A stretch of DNA of 42,469 nt from an uncultured Porphyromonadaceae bacterium (GTDB lineage: Bacteria > Bacteroidota > Bacteroidia > Bacteroidales > Muribaculaceae), in NCBI GenBank assembly GCA_900550025.1, contig URQP01000006.1, positions 1 through 42,469 on the forward strand. The letters run 5' to 3'. Within the stretch, counting starts at the first letter, position 1, and every line of letters starts with the position of its first letter. Positions 1-7,197 of the stretch are shown here, in pieces. Both the position numbers and the translations under genes were made by a program. The notes beneath the pieces are model-generated. The model saw only the letters and a program-made list of their open reading frames with translations. It did no database searches and had not been told where the DNA came from.

Positions 1-813
1 TTTGAGTTTAAAATGCCTGTAGAACTGAATTACTCCTCGGAGACCGGATTATTGAATTTGTACGGGTATGATGAGCAAGGACGTGAAGCACAAGGATCGA
101 ATGAGCAGTTTGTCGTAGGAGACATGGATAATGATGTCGAGGCGGATACGGAAGGTCCGATTATCCATTCTATGTATCTGAATAGCGAGACATTCAGTTA
201 TGGCGATAAGGTAAATGAAGAGCCTGTGTTTATTGCCGATGTGGAAGATGAATCAGGAATAAATATTTCTGGAATCGGTATCGGGCACAATATGACGGTA
301 ACAATCGACCATTCTTCGGCTCAAGAATATATTGTTAATAACTACTTTGATCCGGTGGTAGGTGAATTCGGGCGAGGAACAGTAATGTATCAATTACCGT
401 CTTTACCGGCAGGATCACATACTTTGACGTTTAAGGTTTGGGATACGGAAGGTAATTCTACGGAAAAGACAACTTCATTTGTTGTCGTACCGGGTATGAA
501 ACCCCAGATATTCGATCTTTATCCTCAAAAAAATCCGGTGTCGGAATATGCAGAGTTTTATTTGAAGCATGATCGTCCGAATATGAATATCCAATTAAGG
601 CTGTCTATTTATAATTTGATGGGTACAGAACTATGGACTTATTCGGATGACGGACTTTCCGATATGTGGACTTCTCAACCGATCGTTTGGAACCTGACCG
701 ATAAAGCCGGAAGACGGGTTGCGCCCGGTGTATATCTTTATCGGGCGTATATCTCGACAGAAGGCAGTAAGGAGGCTACCAAGACTAAAAAAATCATAGT
801 CGTTGCACAATAA
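1..813 (+). CDS. porU: PorU, T9SS cell-surface sortase (3' part only)
   Basis: The reading frame is open from the first base, so the gene begins upstream and only the last 270 residues are present. PorU is the gingipain-like cysteine protease that removes C-terminal sorting domains from T9SS cargo at the cell surface and attaches the cargo to anionic LPS. The visible part holds an Ig-like region, then a sorting-domain-like end with the pattern YNLMGTELW, GRRVAPGVYLYR and terminal KKIIVVAQ. The catalytic Cys/His domain lies outside the window. The assignment rests on this C-terminal fold together with porV 60 bases downstream and ispF after it, an order also known from Porphyromonas gingivalis. 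Confidence 0.88.
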   Translation, partial: FEFKMPVELNYSSETGLLNLYGYDEQGREAQGSNEQFVVGDMDNDVEADTEGPIIHSMYLNSETFSYGDKVNEEPVFIADVEDESGINISGIGIGHNMTVTIDHSSAQEYIVNNYFDPVVGEFGRGTVMYQLPSLPAGSHTLTFKVWDTEGNSTEKTTSFVVVPGMKPQIFDLYPQKNPVSEYAEFYLKHDRPNMNIQLRLSIYNLMGTELWTYSDDGLSDMWTSQPIVWNLTDKAGRRVAPGVYLYRAYISTEGSKEATKTKKIIVVAQ

Positions 814-873
814 AAGCCTTTGAATACAGTTTTTATTAAGGAGAAATAAAATAGAAAAGAGAGAAATATATTT

Positions 874-2079
874 ATGAACCGGATACGAAGTTTTTTTGTA
901 ATTGTTTTTCTGGGAGCTTGTTTTACTTCGTTTGCTCAGAACGATGTTAAGAATAAATTTAATCCGATTAACACGGGAGTAACCTCTTTGGGTATTGCTC
1001 CGGATGCTCGAGGCGGATCTATGGGAGACTTGGGAGCTGCTACCGATCCTGACGTGAACTCTCAATATTGGAATCCTGCAAAATATGCTTTTGCATTCAG
1101 CCGTGCGGGAGTTTCTGTATCTTATACTCCATGGCTGCGTAAATTGGTCAATGATATTTATTTGGCAAACCTTGCCGGTTATTGGAAAATAGGTGGCGGT
1201 GACAATCAGGCTGTCAGTGCATCGTTGCGCTATTTTTCTCTCGGAGAAGTCAATTTGACTGATGATGGAGGGGTAGTGACTAACTCGGTAAATCCTTATG
1301 AATTGGCTTTCGACCTTGGTTATTCACGTAAATTGTCGGAGAAATTCTCTATGGGTGTGGCATTACGGTATATATATTCCGATTTGGCTTTCAGTGATGC
1401 TTATTCAGCGGAACAGCAGACCGGCGCGTCGGCTTTTGCTGCCGACATTTCCGGATTCTTCACATCCTATCCGATTATCGGGCGGAATGAGTGCCAATGG
1501 TCGTGGGGATTCAATATTTCCAATATCGGTTCCAAGGTATCGTATAATGATGGTAACGATCCTGCTTTCTTGCCTACGAATCTGCGGCTTGGTACAACAT
1601 TTACATTCCCGCTGGCGCAGTATAATAACTTGGCATTGTCTTTGGACATAAATAAATTGCTGGTTCCGACTCGTCCTCGTCAATCCGATTATATGGCAGA
1701 AGATGGAAATTACGATTCTGAGGCCTATGAGGCAGCCTTGGAGGACTGGCGTAATACATCGTCGATTTCCGGCATATTCAAATCGTTTTCGGATGCTCCC
1801 GGAGGATTCTCTGAAGAGTTGAAGGAGATTAATTTTTCAGTCGGGGCGGAATATAATTACAACCAGCAGTTTTTCGTGCGTGCGGGCTATTTTTACGAGC
1901 ATCCTGACAAAGGCAACCGGCAGTATTTTTCTTTTGGAGCGGGATTCTCTCTGAATGTCATACAACTCGATGCTTCTTATATGCTTGCAACGGCACAGAG
2001 CAGTCCGCTTGACCAGACATTGCGTTTTTCATTGACTTTCGATATGGATGGCTTGAAGCATTTGCTCGGCAAGGATTAA
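874..2079 (+). CDS. porV: PorV, T9SS outer membrane shuttle protein
   Basis: PorV (LptO) is a FadL-like outer membrane barrel that collects cargo from the SprA translocon and delivers it to the PorU sortase. The 401-residue product begins with a signal peptide that probably ends at TSFAQ (about residue 22). Next comes the family's N-terminal pattern GVTSLGIAPDARGGSMGD and the segment PDVNSQYWNPAKYAF, then alternating amphipathic strands up to the C-terminal strand LRFSLTFDMDG. The length fits the family. It follows porU by 60 bases and precedes ispF by 11, so the three are probably co-transcribed. The ATG used is the only start that leaves an intact signal peptide. Confidence 0.93.
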   Translation: MNRIRSFFVIVFLGACFTSFAQNDVKNKFNPINTGVTSLGIAPDARGGSMGDLGAATDPDVNSQYWNPAKYAFAFSRAGVSVSYTPWLRKLVNDIYLANLAGYWKIGGGDNQAVSASLRYFSLGEVNLTDDGGVVTNSVNPYELAFDLGYSRKLSEKFSMGVALRYIYSDLAFSDAYSAEQQTGASAFAADISGFFTSYPIIGRNECQWSWGFNISNIGSKVSYNDGNDPAFLPTNLRLGTTFTFPLAQYNNLALSLDINKLLVPTRPRQSDYMAEDGNYDSEAYEAALEDWRNTSSISGIFKSFSDAPGGFSEELKEINFSVGAEYNYNQQFFVRAGYFYEHPDKGNRQYFSFGAGFSLNVIQLDASYMLATAQSSPLDQTLRFSLTFDMDGLKHLLGKD

Positions 2080-2090
2080 GTGGTGATGAT

Positions 2091-2570
2091 ATGAATATAA
2101 GGGTAGGAATGGGTTACGATGTCCACCGTCTGGTGTCGGAACGTGAGCTGTGGATTGGAGGTGTAAGGATAGAGCACACTATGGGATTGCTCGGGCACAG
2201 TGATGCGGATGTGCTGATTCATGCCCTTTGCGATGCTTTGCTCGGTGCTGCGTCTTTGCGGGACATAGGATACCATTTCCCTGATAAAGACCCTGAATAC
2301 AAAGGTATAGAGAGCAAAATACTTTTAAGAAAAGTAGTTTCGTTACTTAGGGAAAATGGCTATGAATTTGGCAATGCTGATATGACTGTATGTGCGGAGC
2401 GTCCTAAATTGAATCCGTATGTGCCGGAGATGCAACACGTATTGGCGGACTGTATAGGTACTGATAAAGATAACATATCCATCAAGGCTACAACCACTGA
2501 GAAGCTTGGTTTTACAGGCCGGGAGGAAGGTATCTCGGCATACGCTGTCGTTTTGGTATACAAAGTTTGA
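2091..2570 (+). CDS. ispF: 2-C-methyl-D-erythritol 2,4-cyclodiphosphate synthase
   Basis: IspF catalyses the cyclisation step of the non-mevalonate isoprenoid pathway, releasing CMP to form MEcPP in the cytoplasm. The 159-residue length is typical. The metal-binding motif GMGYDVHRL is at residues 6-14, the conserved GHSDADVLIHALCDALLGA is near residues 35-53, and a CMP-binding region with KATTTEKLGFTGREEGI lies near the C-terminus. It sits 11 bases after porV and ends at a strong terminator. The link to the T9SS genes is positional and also occurs in other Bacteroidales, so it need not mean a shared function. Confidence 0.97.
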   Translation: MNIRVGMGYDVHRLVSERELWIGGVRIEHTMGLLGHSDADVLIHALCDALLGAASLRDIGYHFPDKDPEYKGIESKILLRKVVSLLRENGYEFGNADMTVCAERPKLNPYVPEMQHVLADCIGTDKDNISIKATTTEKLGFTGREEGISAYAVVLVYKV

Positions 2571-2584
2571 AGAGGATAAAAATT

Positions 2585-2616
2585 AAAAAGGCGAGCCCAA
2601 ACGGTTCGCCTTTTTT
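2585..2616. terminator. Bidirectional intrinsic terminator between ispF and the DUF805 gene
   Basis: A 13-pair stem (2585-2597 with 2603-2615, one G-T wobble) encloses the 5-base loop caaac and is flanked by A and T runs. It can stop transcription from ispF on the + strand and from the convergent DUF805 gene on the - strand. Confidence 0.9.
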
Positions 2617-2635
2617 ATTGTCTGTTTATGTGGTT

Positions 2636-3229
2636 TTAAAAATATTTCGGATCTTCTCCATACTCGTTTCTGCCGATATTTCCTTCTTGACAGAACCATA
2701 TTATCAATAAAATAGTCCCGACTATAGGTATAAGGCATAGCAAATAGTACCATCCGCTTTTGCCGATGTCGTGAAGCCGTCGCACGCTTATTGCAATCAT
2801 CGGGATTACGCATGCCAATGGTATAATGAATGTCCAGCCCAACAAACAGTTTATGACGAATACCATCAGATATGACCACCAGAATTCTGCGCGGCGGGCA
2901 CGTCCCTCGAATGTGGCATATTTAGTCCAGAACAATTTGCAAGCCTCCATCATGTCCATATTACGCATGCGCATGCCGTTTGAAGCCGTAGTGTATGCCT
3001 GCTGTTGTCCGTAGGGGGCTTGTTGATATGGAGGTACTTGCTGTCCGTAATTAGGCGCCTGTTGATGATATGGAGGCGTTTGCTGCCCATAATTAGGTGC
3101 TTGTTGCATAGAGGGCTGTCCTGTTGGTGGTACTGGCTGATTTCCCAATTTCTCTATCGGTTGCCCGCATTTTGGACAAAAAGAAGCGTTATCGTCAACC
3201 ATTTGTCCACAGTGTTTACATTTGATCAT
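2636..3229 (-). CDS. Zinc-ribbon plus DUF805 membrane protein
   Basis: A 197-residue protein in three parts. Residues 4-21 form a zinc ribbon (CKHC and CPKC pairs). Residues 35-80 are a Q/P/Y-rich low-complexity linker with near-tandem units based on QAPNYGQQ. Residues 95-197 are a DUF805 domain with several hydrophobic membrane segments and the typical RARRAEFWWSY and SVRRLHDIGKSGWYYLL motifs. DUF805 proteins are small integral membrane proteins without an established activity. The zinc ribbon should face the cytoplasm, but no partner can be named. A -7 promoter box lies at 3265-3272, and the gene converges on ispF. Confidence 0.85.
   Translation of the reverse strand: MIKCKHCGQMVDDNASFCPKCGQPIEKLGNQPVPPTGQPSMQQAPNYGQQTPPYHQQAPNYGQQVPPYQQAPYGQQQAYTTASNGMRMRNMDMMEACKLFWTKYATFEGRARRAEFWWSYLMVFVINCLLGWTFIIPLACVIPMIAISVRRLHDIGKSGWYYLLCLIPIVGTILLIIWFCQEGNIGRNEYGEDPKYF
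2999..3103 (-). repeat. Q/P/Y-rich tandem repeat inside the DUF805 gene
   Basis: Codons 43-77 contain two 13-residue units (QAPNYGQQTPPYH and QQAPNYGQQVPPY) followed by a shorter third, QQAPYGQQQ. The unit is about 39 bases. It forms the linker between the zinc ribbon and the membrane domain. Confidence 0.75.
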
Positions 3230-3264
3230 AATTATAACGATTTTAAGTTAGTCTAAAATTTTTC

Positions 3265-3272
3265 CAAAGGTA
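3265..3272 (-). promoter_or_regulatory. -7 promoter box for the DUF805 gene
   Basis: On the - strand this reads TACCTTTG, an exact match to the Bacteroidota -7 consensus TAnnTTTG, 35 bases before the ATG. No clear -33 TTTG is visible at the usual distance. Confidence 0.5.
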
Positions 3273-3318
3273 ATAATAAAATTTAATATAATTGAATAAT
3301 TTACTTATTTATTTGAAA

Positions 3319-4611
3319 TCAAGAAAAGAAATAAGTAAACACTTTTATCATATTACGATGGTCCTCCATCGAGCCTGTTTCCATTGCTGAATGCATTGCC
3401 CATATCGGATTTCCTACATCCACTCCGTTTATGTCAATCTGCGAGGTAAGAATGTTTCCTAAAGTTGAACCTCCGGCATTGTCCGAGTGGTTTACGAAAA
3501 ATTGATATGGCACTCTGGCACTGTTGCATAGGGCGATAAACACGGCGGATGAATTTGCGTCTGTCATATATTTGCAATTGGCATTGATTTTTATGACAGG
3601 ACCGCCTCCCATTGTAGGATGGTTTGTTGGATCGTATTTCTCCGGATAATTCGGATGGGCGGCATGCGCATTGTCGGCAGAAATCATGAATGTCTTTGCA
3701 AGGGCGCGGTAGAATCCTTCTTCGTCTATGCCGGTGCTGATAGCCATGCGGCGCATTATGTTGGCAAGCACTGGCGATGCTGCTCCTTGTTTTGTGCCGC
3801 TTCCGGTTTCTTCGTTGTCGAAGATTGCCATAATTTTAGTGCTATCTGTATCTGTCCCGTCAATGAGAGCGCATAAAGCTGCATGCGCCATACTTAAATC
3901 ATCAATTCTTCCGGAGCAAATGAATTCTTCATTGAATCCCACTTTTTCAGCTTTCTGATGGTTATAAAGTATCAGGTCGAAGTCAAGAATAGAATTTTTA
4001 TCAATGTTCAATTCTTTTGCCACTTGGTTGATAAGGAATTCGTCCTTTTCTGCATTTTCATTTATGATTGCGGCAATTGGCAGCATATCTTTTTGTTTCG
4101 ACAATTTGTTGCCTTCGTTCACGCCTCTGTTGAAATGAATGGCAAGATGAGGTATGACCATTACAGGGCGTTTCATATTGATGAGCATAGTGGTTGGTTT
4201 CAACGGATTGTCCGGGTTTTTCACAATCACTCTACCTGCCACTGACAGTGGGCGGTCAAACCACGTATAGAGTATCGGACCGCCATATACTTCCGTATTC
4301 AATCTTAGGACACCGTCGCCTGTCATCTCCGGATTTGGTTTTATGCGGAAGCATGGGGAGTCGCTATGTGCGGAAATTATCTTGAATCCGGACTCCGAAA
4401 CTGGTTTGTCGCCTATGGTGAATCCGAATATTGCGGAATCGTTTTTTACTACAAAATATTTCCCTCCTTTTGCTAAATTCCATTTGTCTGAAGCATCCAG
4501 CTCTATGAAGCCATTGGATAATAATTCATTTTTTATTGTATTGACGGCAAGGAAGTTACAAGGACTGTCGTCTAAGAATGTCAATAAAGATTCTGCTCTG
4601 TTTGTTTGCAT
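3319..4611 (-). CDS. M18 family aminopeptidase
   Basis: A 430-residue cytoplasmic dinuclear-metal aminopeptidase of family M18 (aspartyl aminopeptidase/ApeB type), which removes N-terminal residues from peptides. The expected metal-ligand and catalytic motifs appear in order: SAHSDSPCFRIKP near residue 80, SGRIDDLSMAHAAL near 235, DNEETGSGTKQGA near 265, SADNAHAAHPNYPEKYDP near 310, and a C-terminal His-containing segment around MHSAMETGS. There is no signal peptide. It lies 11 bases downstream of the DUF5063 gene on the same strand, so it may be the last gene of the yicC-gmk-nadD run. The preferred substrate cannot be read from sequence. Confidence 0.93.
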   Translation of the reverse strand: MQTNRAESLLTFLDDSPCNFLAVNTIKNELLSNGFIELDASDKWNLAKGGKYFVVKNDSAIFGFTIGDKPVSESGFKIISAHSDSPCFRIKPNPEMTGDGVLRLNTEVYGGPILYTWFDRPLSVAGRVIVKNPDNPLKPTTMLINMKRPVMVIPHLAIHFNRGVNEGNKLSKQKDMLPIAAIINENAEKDEFLINQVAKELNIDKNSILDFDLILYNHQKAEKVGFNEEFICSGRIDDLSMAHAALCALIDGTDTDSTKIMAIFDNEETGSGTKQGAASPVLANIMRRMAISTGIDEEGFYRALAKTFMISADNAHAAHPNYPEKYDPTNHPTMGGGPVIKINANCKYMTDANSSAVFIALCNSARVPYQFFVNHSDNAGGSTLGNILTSQIDINGVDVGNPIWAMHSAMETGSMEDHRNMIKVFTYFFS

Positions 4612-4622
4612 GATTATGGATA

Positions 4623-5132
4623 TTAATAGTTGTTAGAGTTGTATTTCACTGCATGCAACGCGCGCAATGCATTACATAATTTTTGTCCCCAATATGCGTC
4701 AAAGTTTTCTTTGCATACGCATAGAAAATCGTTGATATGCGATTGCGGCGCGTCTTTAACCGAATGTACAAAATTGTATAGGTCTTGAAAAATGTCGGCA
4801 AGATATTCCGATATGCTTACAGCAATAGGTGTGTCAGAGAACTTCATATCTTCCTCAAACGCTTCCAATACGGTGTCGTCTTCTCCTAAGATACGCTCCA
4901 TATTGCGGCGGACACTGTCGTAGTATACTTCTTCCAGACGTGGCTCTATATATAAGCTGTCTTCATATATCGGAAGCTCTAAATCAGAAGCCGATATATA
5001 TATGCGTGGCAAAATTTTCAGCATTTGTTCAACAAATTGCTCTTTCTCAAAATCCTCTGAGTTTTCAACAAGATTGCAATATTCGTTTGCCAATCCGATG
5101 AACATAATGCTGTTTTTACTGATAGTATCCAT
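4623..5132 (-). CDS. DUF5063 family protein
   Basis: A 169-residue, acidic, mostly helical soluble protein without signal peptide or membrane segment. It resembles the DUF5063 family of Bacteroidota, which has no assigned activity as far as I know. Recognisable parts are the N-terminal FIGLANEYCNLVENSEDF, the middle LPRIYISASDLELP and the C-terminal WGQKLCNALRALHAV. Its ATG shares one base with the nadD stop codon (TAATG), so translation is probably coupled to nadD. A link to NAD or nucleotide metabolism is only suggested by position. Confidence 0.75.
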   Translation of the reverse strand: MDTISKNSIMFIGLANEYCNLVENSEDFEKEQFVEQMLKILPRIYISASDLELPIYEDSLYIEPRLEEVYYDSVRRNMERILGEDDTVLEAFEEDMKFSDTPIAVSISEYLADIFQDLYNFVHSVKDAPQSHINDFLCVCKENFDAYWGQKLCNALRALHAVKYNSNNY

Positions 5133-5701
5133 TATTTGTATAGATTATTTTGCGTTATATATTGGTAAACTTTCTCAGGCAAGAAAAAGTTCATATTTTT
5201 TCCTTTTTTGATAGACTCTCTGATGTATGTAGATGATATTTCTATCAGAGGGGCATCGATGCATCTTACATTCGGATGCTTTGGCTCTTCGATTGCATAT
5301 CCGTGCCTCGGATAAATGATGACACCGAAATCGTCCATAATCTGTTGGGAGCATTTCCAATTGCCGAAACGTTCCCAATTGTCGGAGCCTATTATTATCT
5401 TGAATTCGTTTCCGGGATAGCGTTCTTGTAGGACGTGTAGGGTGTTAATTGTGTAAGAGGGAAGAGGCAGTTCTAATTCAATGCCGCAAGGGCGAAGTGC
5501 AGGACAGCACTCTGTCGCCAGTTCTACCATCCTTAGGCGATGTTCGCTTTGCAGCATCTGGCGGTCTGCTTTAAATGGATTTTGAGGAGAAACCGACAGC
5601 CACACCTCGTCCAAATCTGTATTTTGACATATATAACTTGCCAAAATGCAGTGTCCTATGTGTATAGGATTGAAAGAGCCGCCTAAAATCCCTATTTTCA
5701 T
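5132..5701 (-). CDS. nadD: Nicotinate-nucleotide adenylyltransferase
   Basis: NadD transfers AMP from ATP to nicotinate mononucleotide, giving deamido-NAD in NAD synthesis. The 189-residue product has the nucleotidyltransferase signature GILGGSFNPIHIGHC at residues 4-18 (the HIGH-type ATP site), a conserved SPQNPFK substrate loop, and the C-terminal ISSTYIRESIKKG motif. Length and motif order are normal. It overlaps gmk by four bases (ATGA) at its start and the DUF5063 gene by one base at its end, so it sits inside a tightly coupled operon. Confidence 0.95.
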   Translation of the reverse strand: MKIGILGGSFNPIHIGHCILASYICQNTDLDEVWLSVSPQNPFKADRQMLQSEHRLRMVELATECCPALRPCGIELELPLPSYTINTLHVLQERYPGNEFKIIIGSDNWERFGNWKCSQQIMDDFGVIIYPRHGYAIEEPKHPNVRCIDAPLIEISSTYIRESIKKGKNMNFFLPEKVYQYITQNNLYK

Positions 5702-6270
5702 TTTGCTAAGTAGTTGTGGATTATTGTTTTTGTTTCTTTGACGGCTTTTTCCAAATCATCGTTGACTACGGAATAGTCATATTTTGAAGCGAATGACAGT
5801 TCGTATTCTGCTTTCGCCACACGTTGGTTTATTGTTTCCTCATCGTCTGTTCCCCGGTTTATGAGCCTTTGCCGTAATATGTCGATGCTTGGTGGCAATA
5901 TGAAAATTGCGGCAGCGTCAGGATATAGTTTTTTCACATTTATACCGCCTTTCACGTCAATGTCAAGTATTAAGTTATGCCCGTCATTCAGTATTCTTGA
6001 CACTTCCGATTTCAATGTGCCATAATATCTGCCTGCGTAAACTTCTTCGTATTCAACGAAGGCATCCTCTTCTATTTTGCGCGTGAATTCTTCTGTGGTA
6101 AGGAAATAATAATTTATTCCGTCTTTTTCGCCTTCACGTGGTGCCCGGTTGGTTGCCGACACGGAAAACTTAAGGTCCAAGTCGGGCATAGCCATCAACT
6201 TGTTGATTATTGTGGATTTTCCTGTGCCTGAAGGTGCTGATATTATGATTATTTTACCTGTTTTTCCCAT
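5698..6270 (-). CDS. gmk: Guanylate kinase
   Basis: Gmk phosphorylates GMP to GDP with ATP. The 190-residue product begins with the P-loop ISAPSGTGKSTI (residues 9-20). The GMP-binding segment SATNRAPREGEKDGINYYF follows near residues 38-56, then VEYEEVYAGRYYGTLKSEV, and a lid region with RLINRGTDDEETI. The start lies 8 bases after the yicC stop, and the end overlaps nadD by four bases. The yicC-gmk-nadD order is common in Bacteroidales. Confidence 0.96.
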   Translation of the reverse strand: MGKTGKIIIISAPSGTGKSTIINKLMAMPDLDLKFSVSATNRAPREGEKDGINYYFLTTEEFTRKIEEDAFVEYEEVYAGRYYGTLKSEVSRILNDGHNLILDIDVKGGINVKKLYPDAAAIFILPPSIDILRQRLINRGTDDEETINQRVAKAEYELSFASKYDYSVVNDDLEKAVKETKTIIHNYLAK

Positions 6271-6278
6271 CGTTATGA

Positions 6279-7151
6279 TTACATTACGTTCAATACCTGT
6301 TCTTTTATTTGCTCAAGCTGGTCTTTCATCCTTACAACGATGCGTTGCAATTCCGCATGGTTGGCTTTTGAGCCAAGAGTATTGATTTCCCTGCCCATTT
6401 CTTGGCTTATGAAGCCGAGCTTTTTCCCCTGTCCGTGTCCTGTTTCCATTGTTGACAGAAAATAGTCCAAATGGTTTTGCAGTCGTAGTTTTTCCTCGGT
6501 TATATCCAATTTCTCGATATAGAAAATCATTTCTTGTTCCAAGCGGTTTTTGTCATAATCTTCGTTTTTCAGTTTCTCCAAAGCATCGACAATCCGTCCG
6601 CGTATTTTTTCTATGCGTTCCTGCTCGTATTTCGGCACTTCATTTAGAAGTTGCTGTATGTTTTCAATTTTTTCTTTGAAGAACTGTTCAAGGCGGTTGC
6701 CTTCTTGAGTGCGGAATGCCACAAGCTCTTTAATGGCATTGCTTACGGCATCATTCAGCGCCTCTTTTTCCGCATCGTCCATATCCGGCATTTCTGTTTT
6801 CATTATGTCGGGCATCCTCAGAAGCACCGAATACCAGTCTTCCGGTTCAGGTACTCCTATCTCTTGAGCCAAGTCTTCTATTTGCCTTTTATATTCAAAT
6901 GCCAATGATTTGTTTATTATAGATTGCGAAGTGCCGGCATTCGACTCGACAGTTATTACCAAATCAACTTTCCCTCGTTCCAATTCCGCTGCCACGAGCG
7001 AACGTAGAGGCAATTCACATTCCCTGTATTGCTGAGGAATGCGTATCGTGAGATCCAATTGTTTGCTGTTAAGGGATTTTATTTCAGCAGTGATTTTTTT
7101 ATCATTCATTTCGACAACAGCTTTGCCGAAACCTGTCATTGATAGAATCAT
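6279..7151 (-). CDS. YicC family endoribonuclease-like protein
   Basis: A 290-residue cytoplasmic protein. The N-terminal YicC domain starts with MILSMTGFGKA, the central region is charged and probably coiled coil (about residues 155-230), and the C-terminal DUF1732 part contains KLGFISQEMGREINTLGSKA. In E. coli YicC is reported to act as an endoribonuclease; whether this homologue does is inference. It is the first gene of the run leading to gmk, nadD and the DUF5063 gene. The ATG coincides with the conserved MTGFGK start region, so the start is well supported. Confidence 0.92.
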   Translation of the reverse strand: MILSMTGFGKAVVEMNDKKITAEIKSLNSKQLDLTIRIPQQYRECELPLRSLVAAELERGKVDLVITVESNAGTSQSIINKSLAFEYKRQIEDLAQEIGVPEPEDWYSVLLRMPDIMKTEMPDMDDAEKEALNDAVSNAIKELVAFRTQEGNRLEQFFKEKIENIQQLLNEVPKYEQERIEKIRGRIVDALEKLKNEDYDKNRLEQEMIFYIEKLDITEEKLRLQNHLDYFLSTMETGHGQGKKLGFISQEMGREINTLGSKANHAELQRIVVRMKDQLEQIKEQVLNVM

Positions 7152-7197
7152 AATTCTTCTTGTTGTTAGTTTTCTGTAAATTTAGCAAAATCGTTAC

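Noticed and set aside
631..1065. Antisense open frame across the porU-porV junction.
   Set aside because: It overlaps two well-supported genes and has no recognisable protein features.
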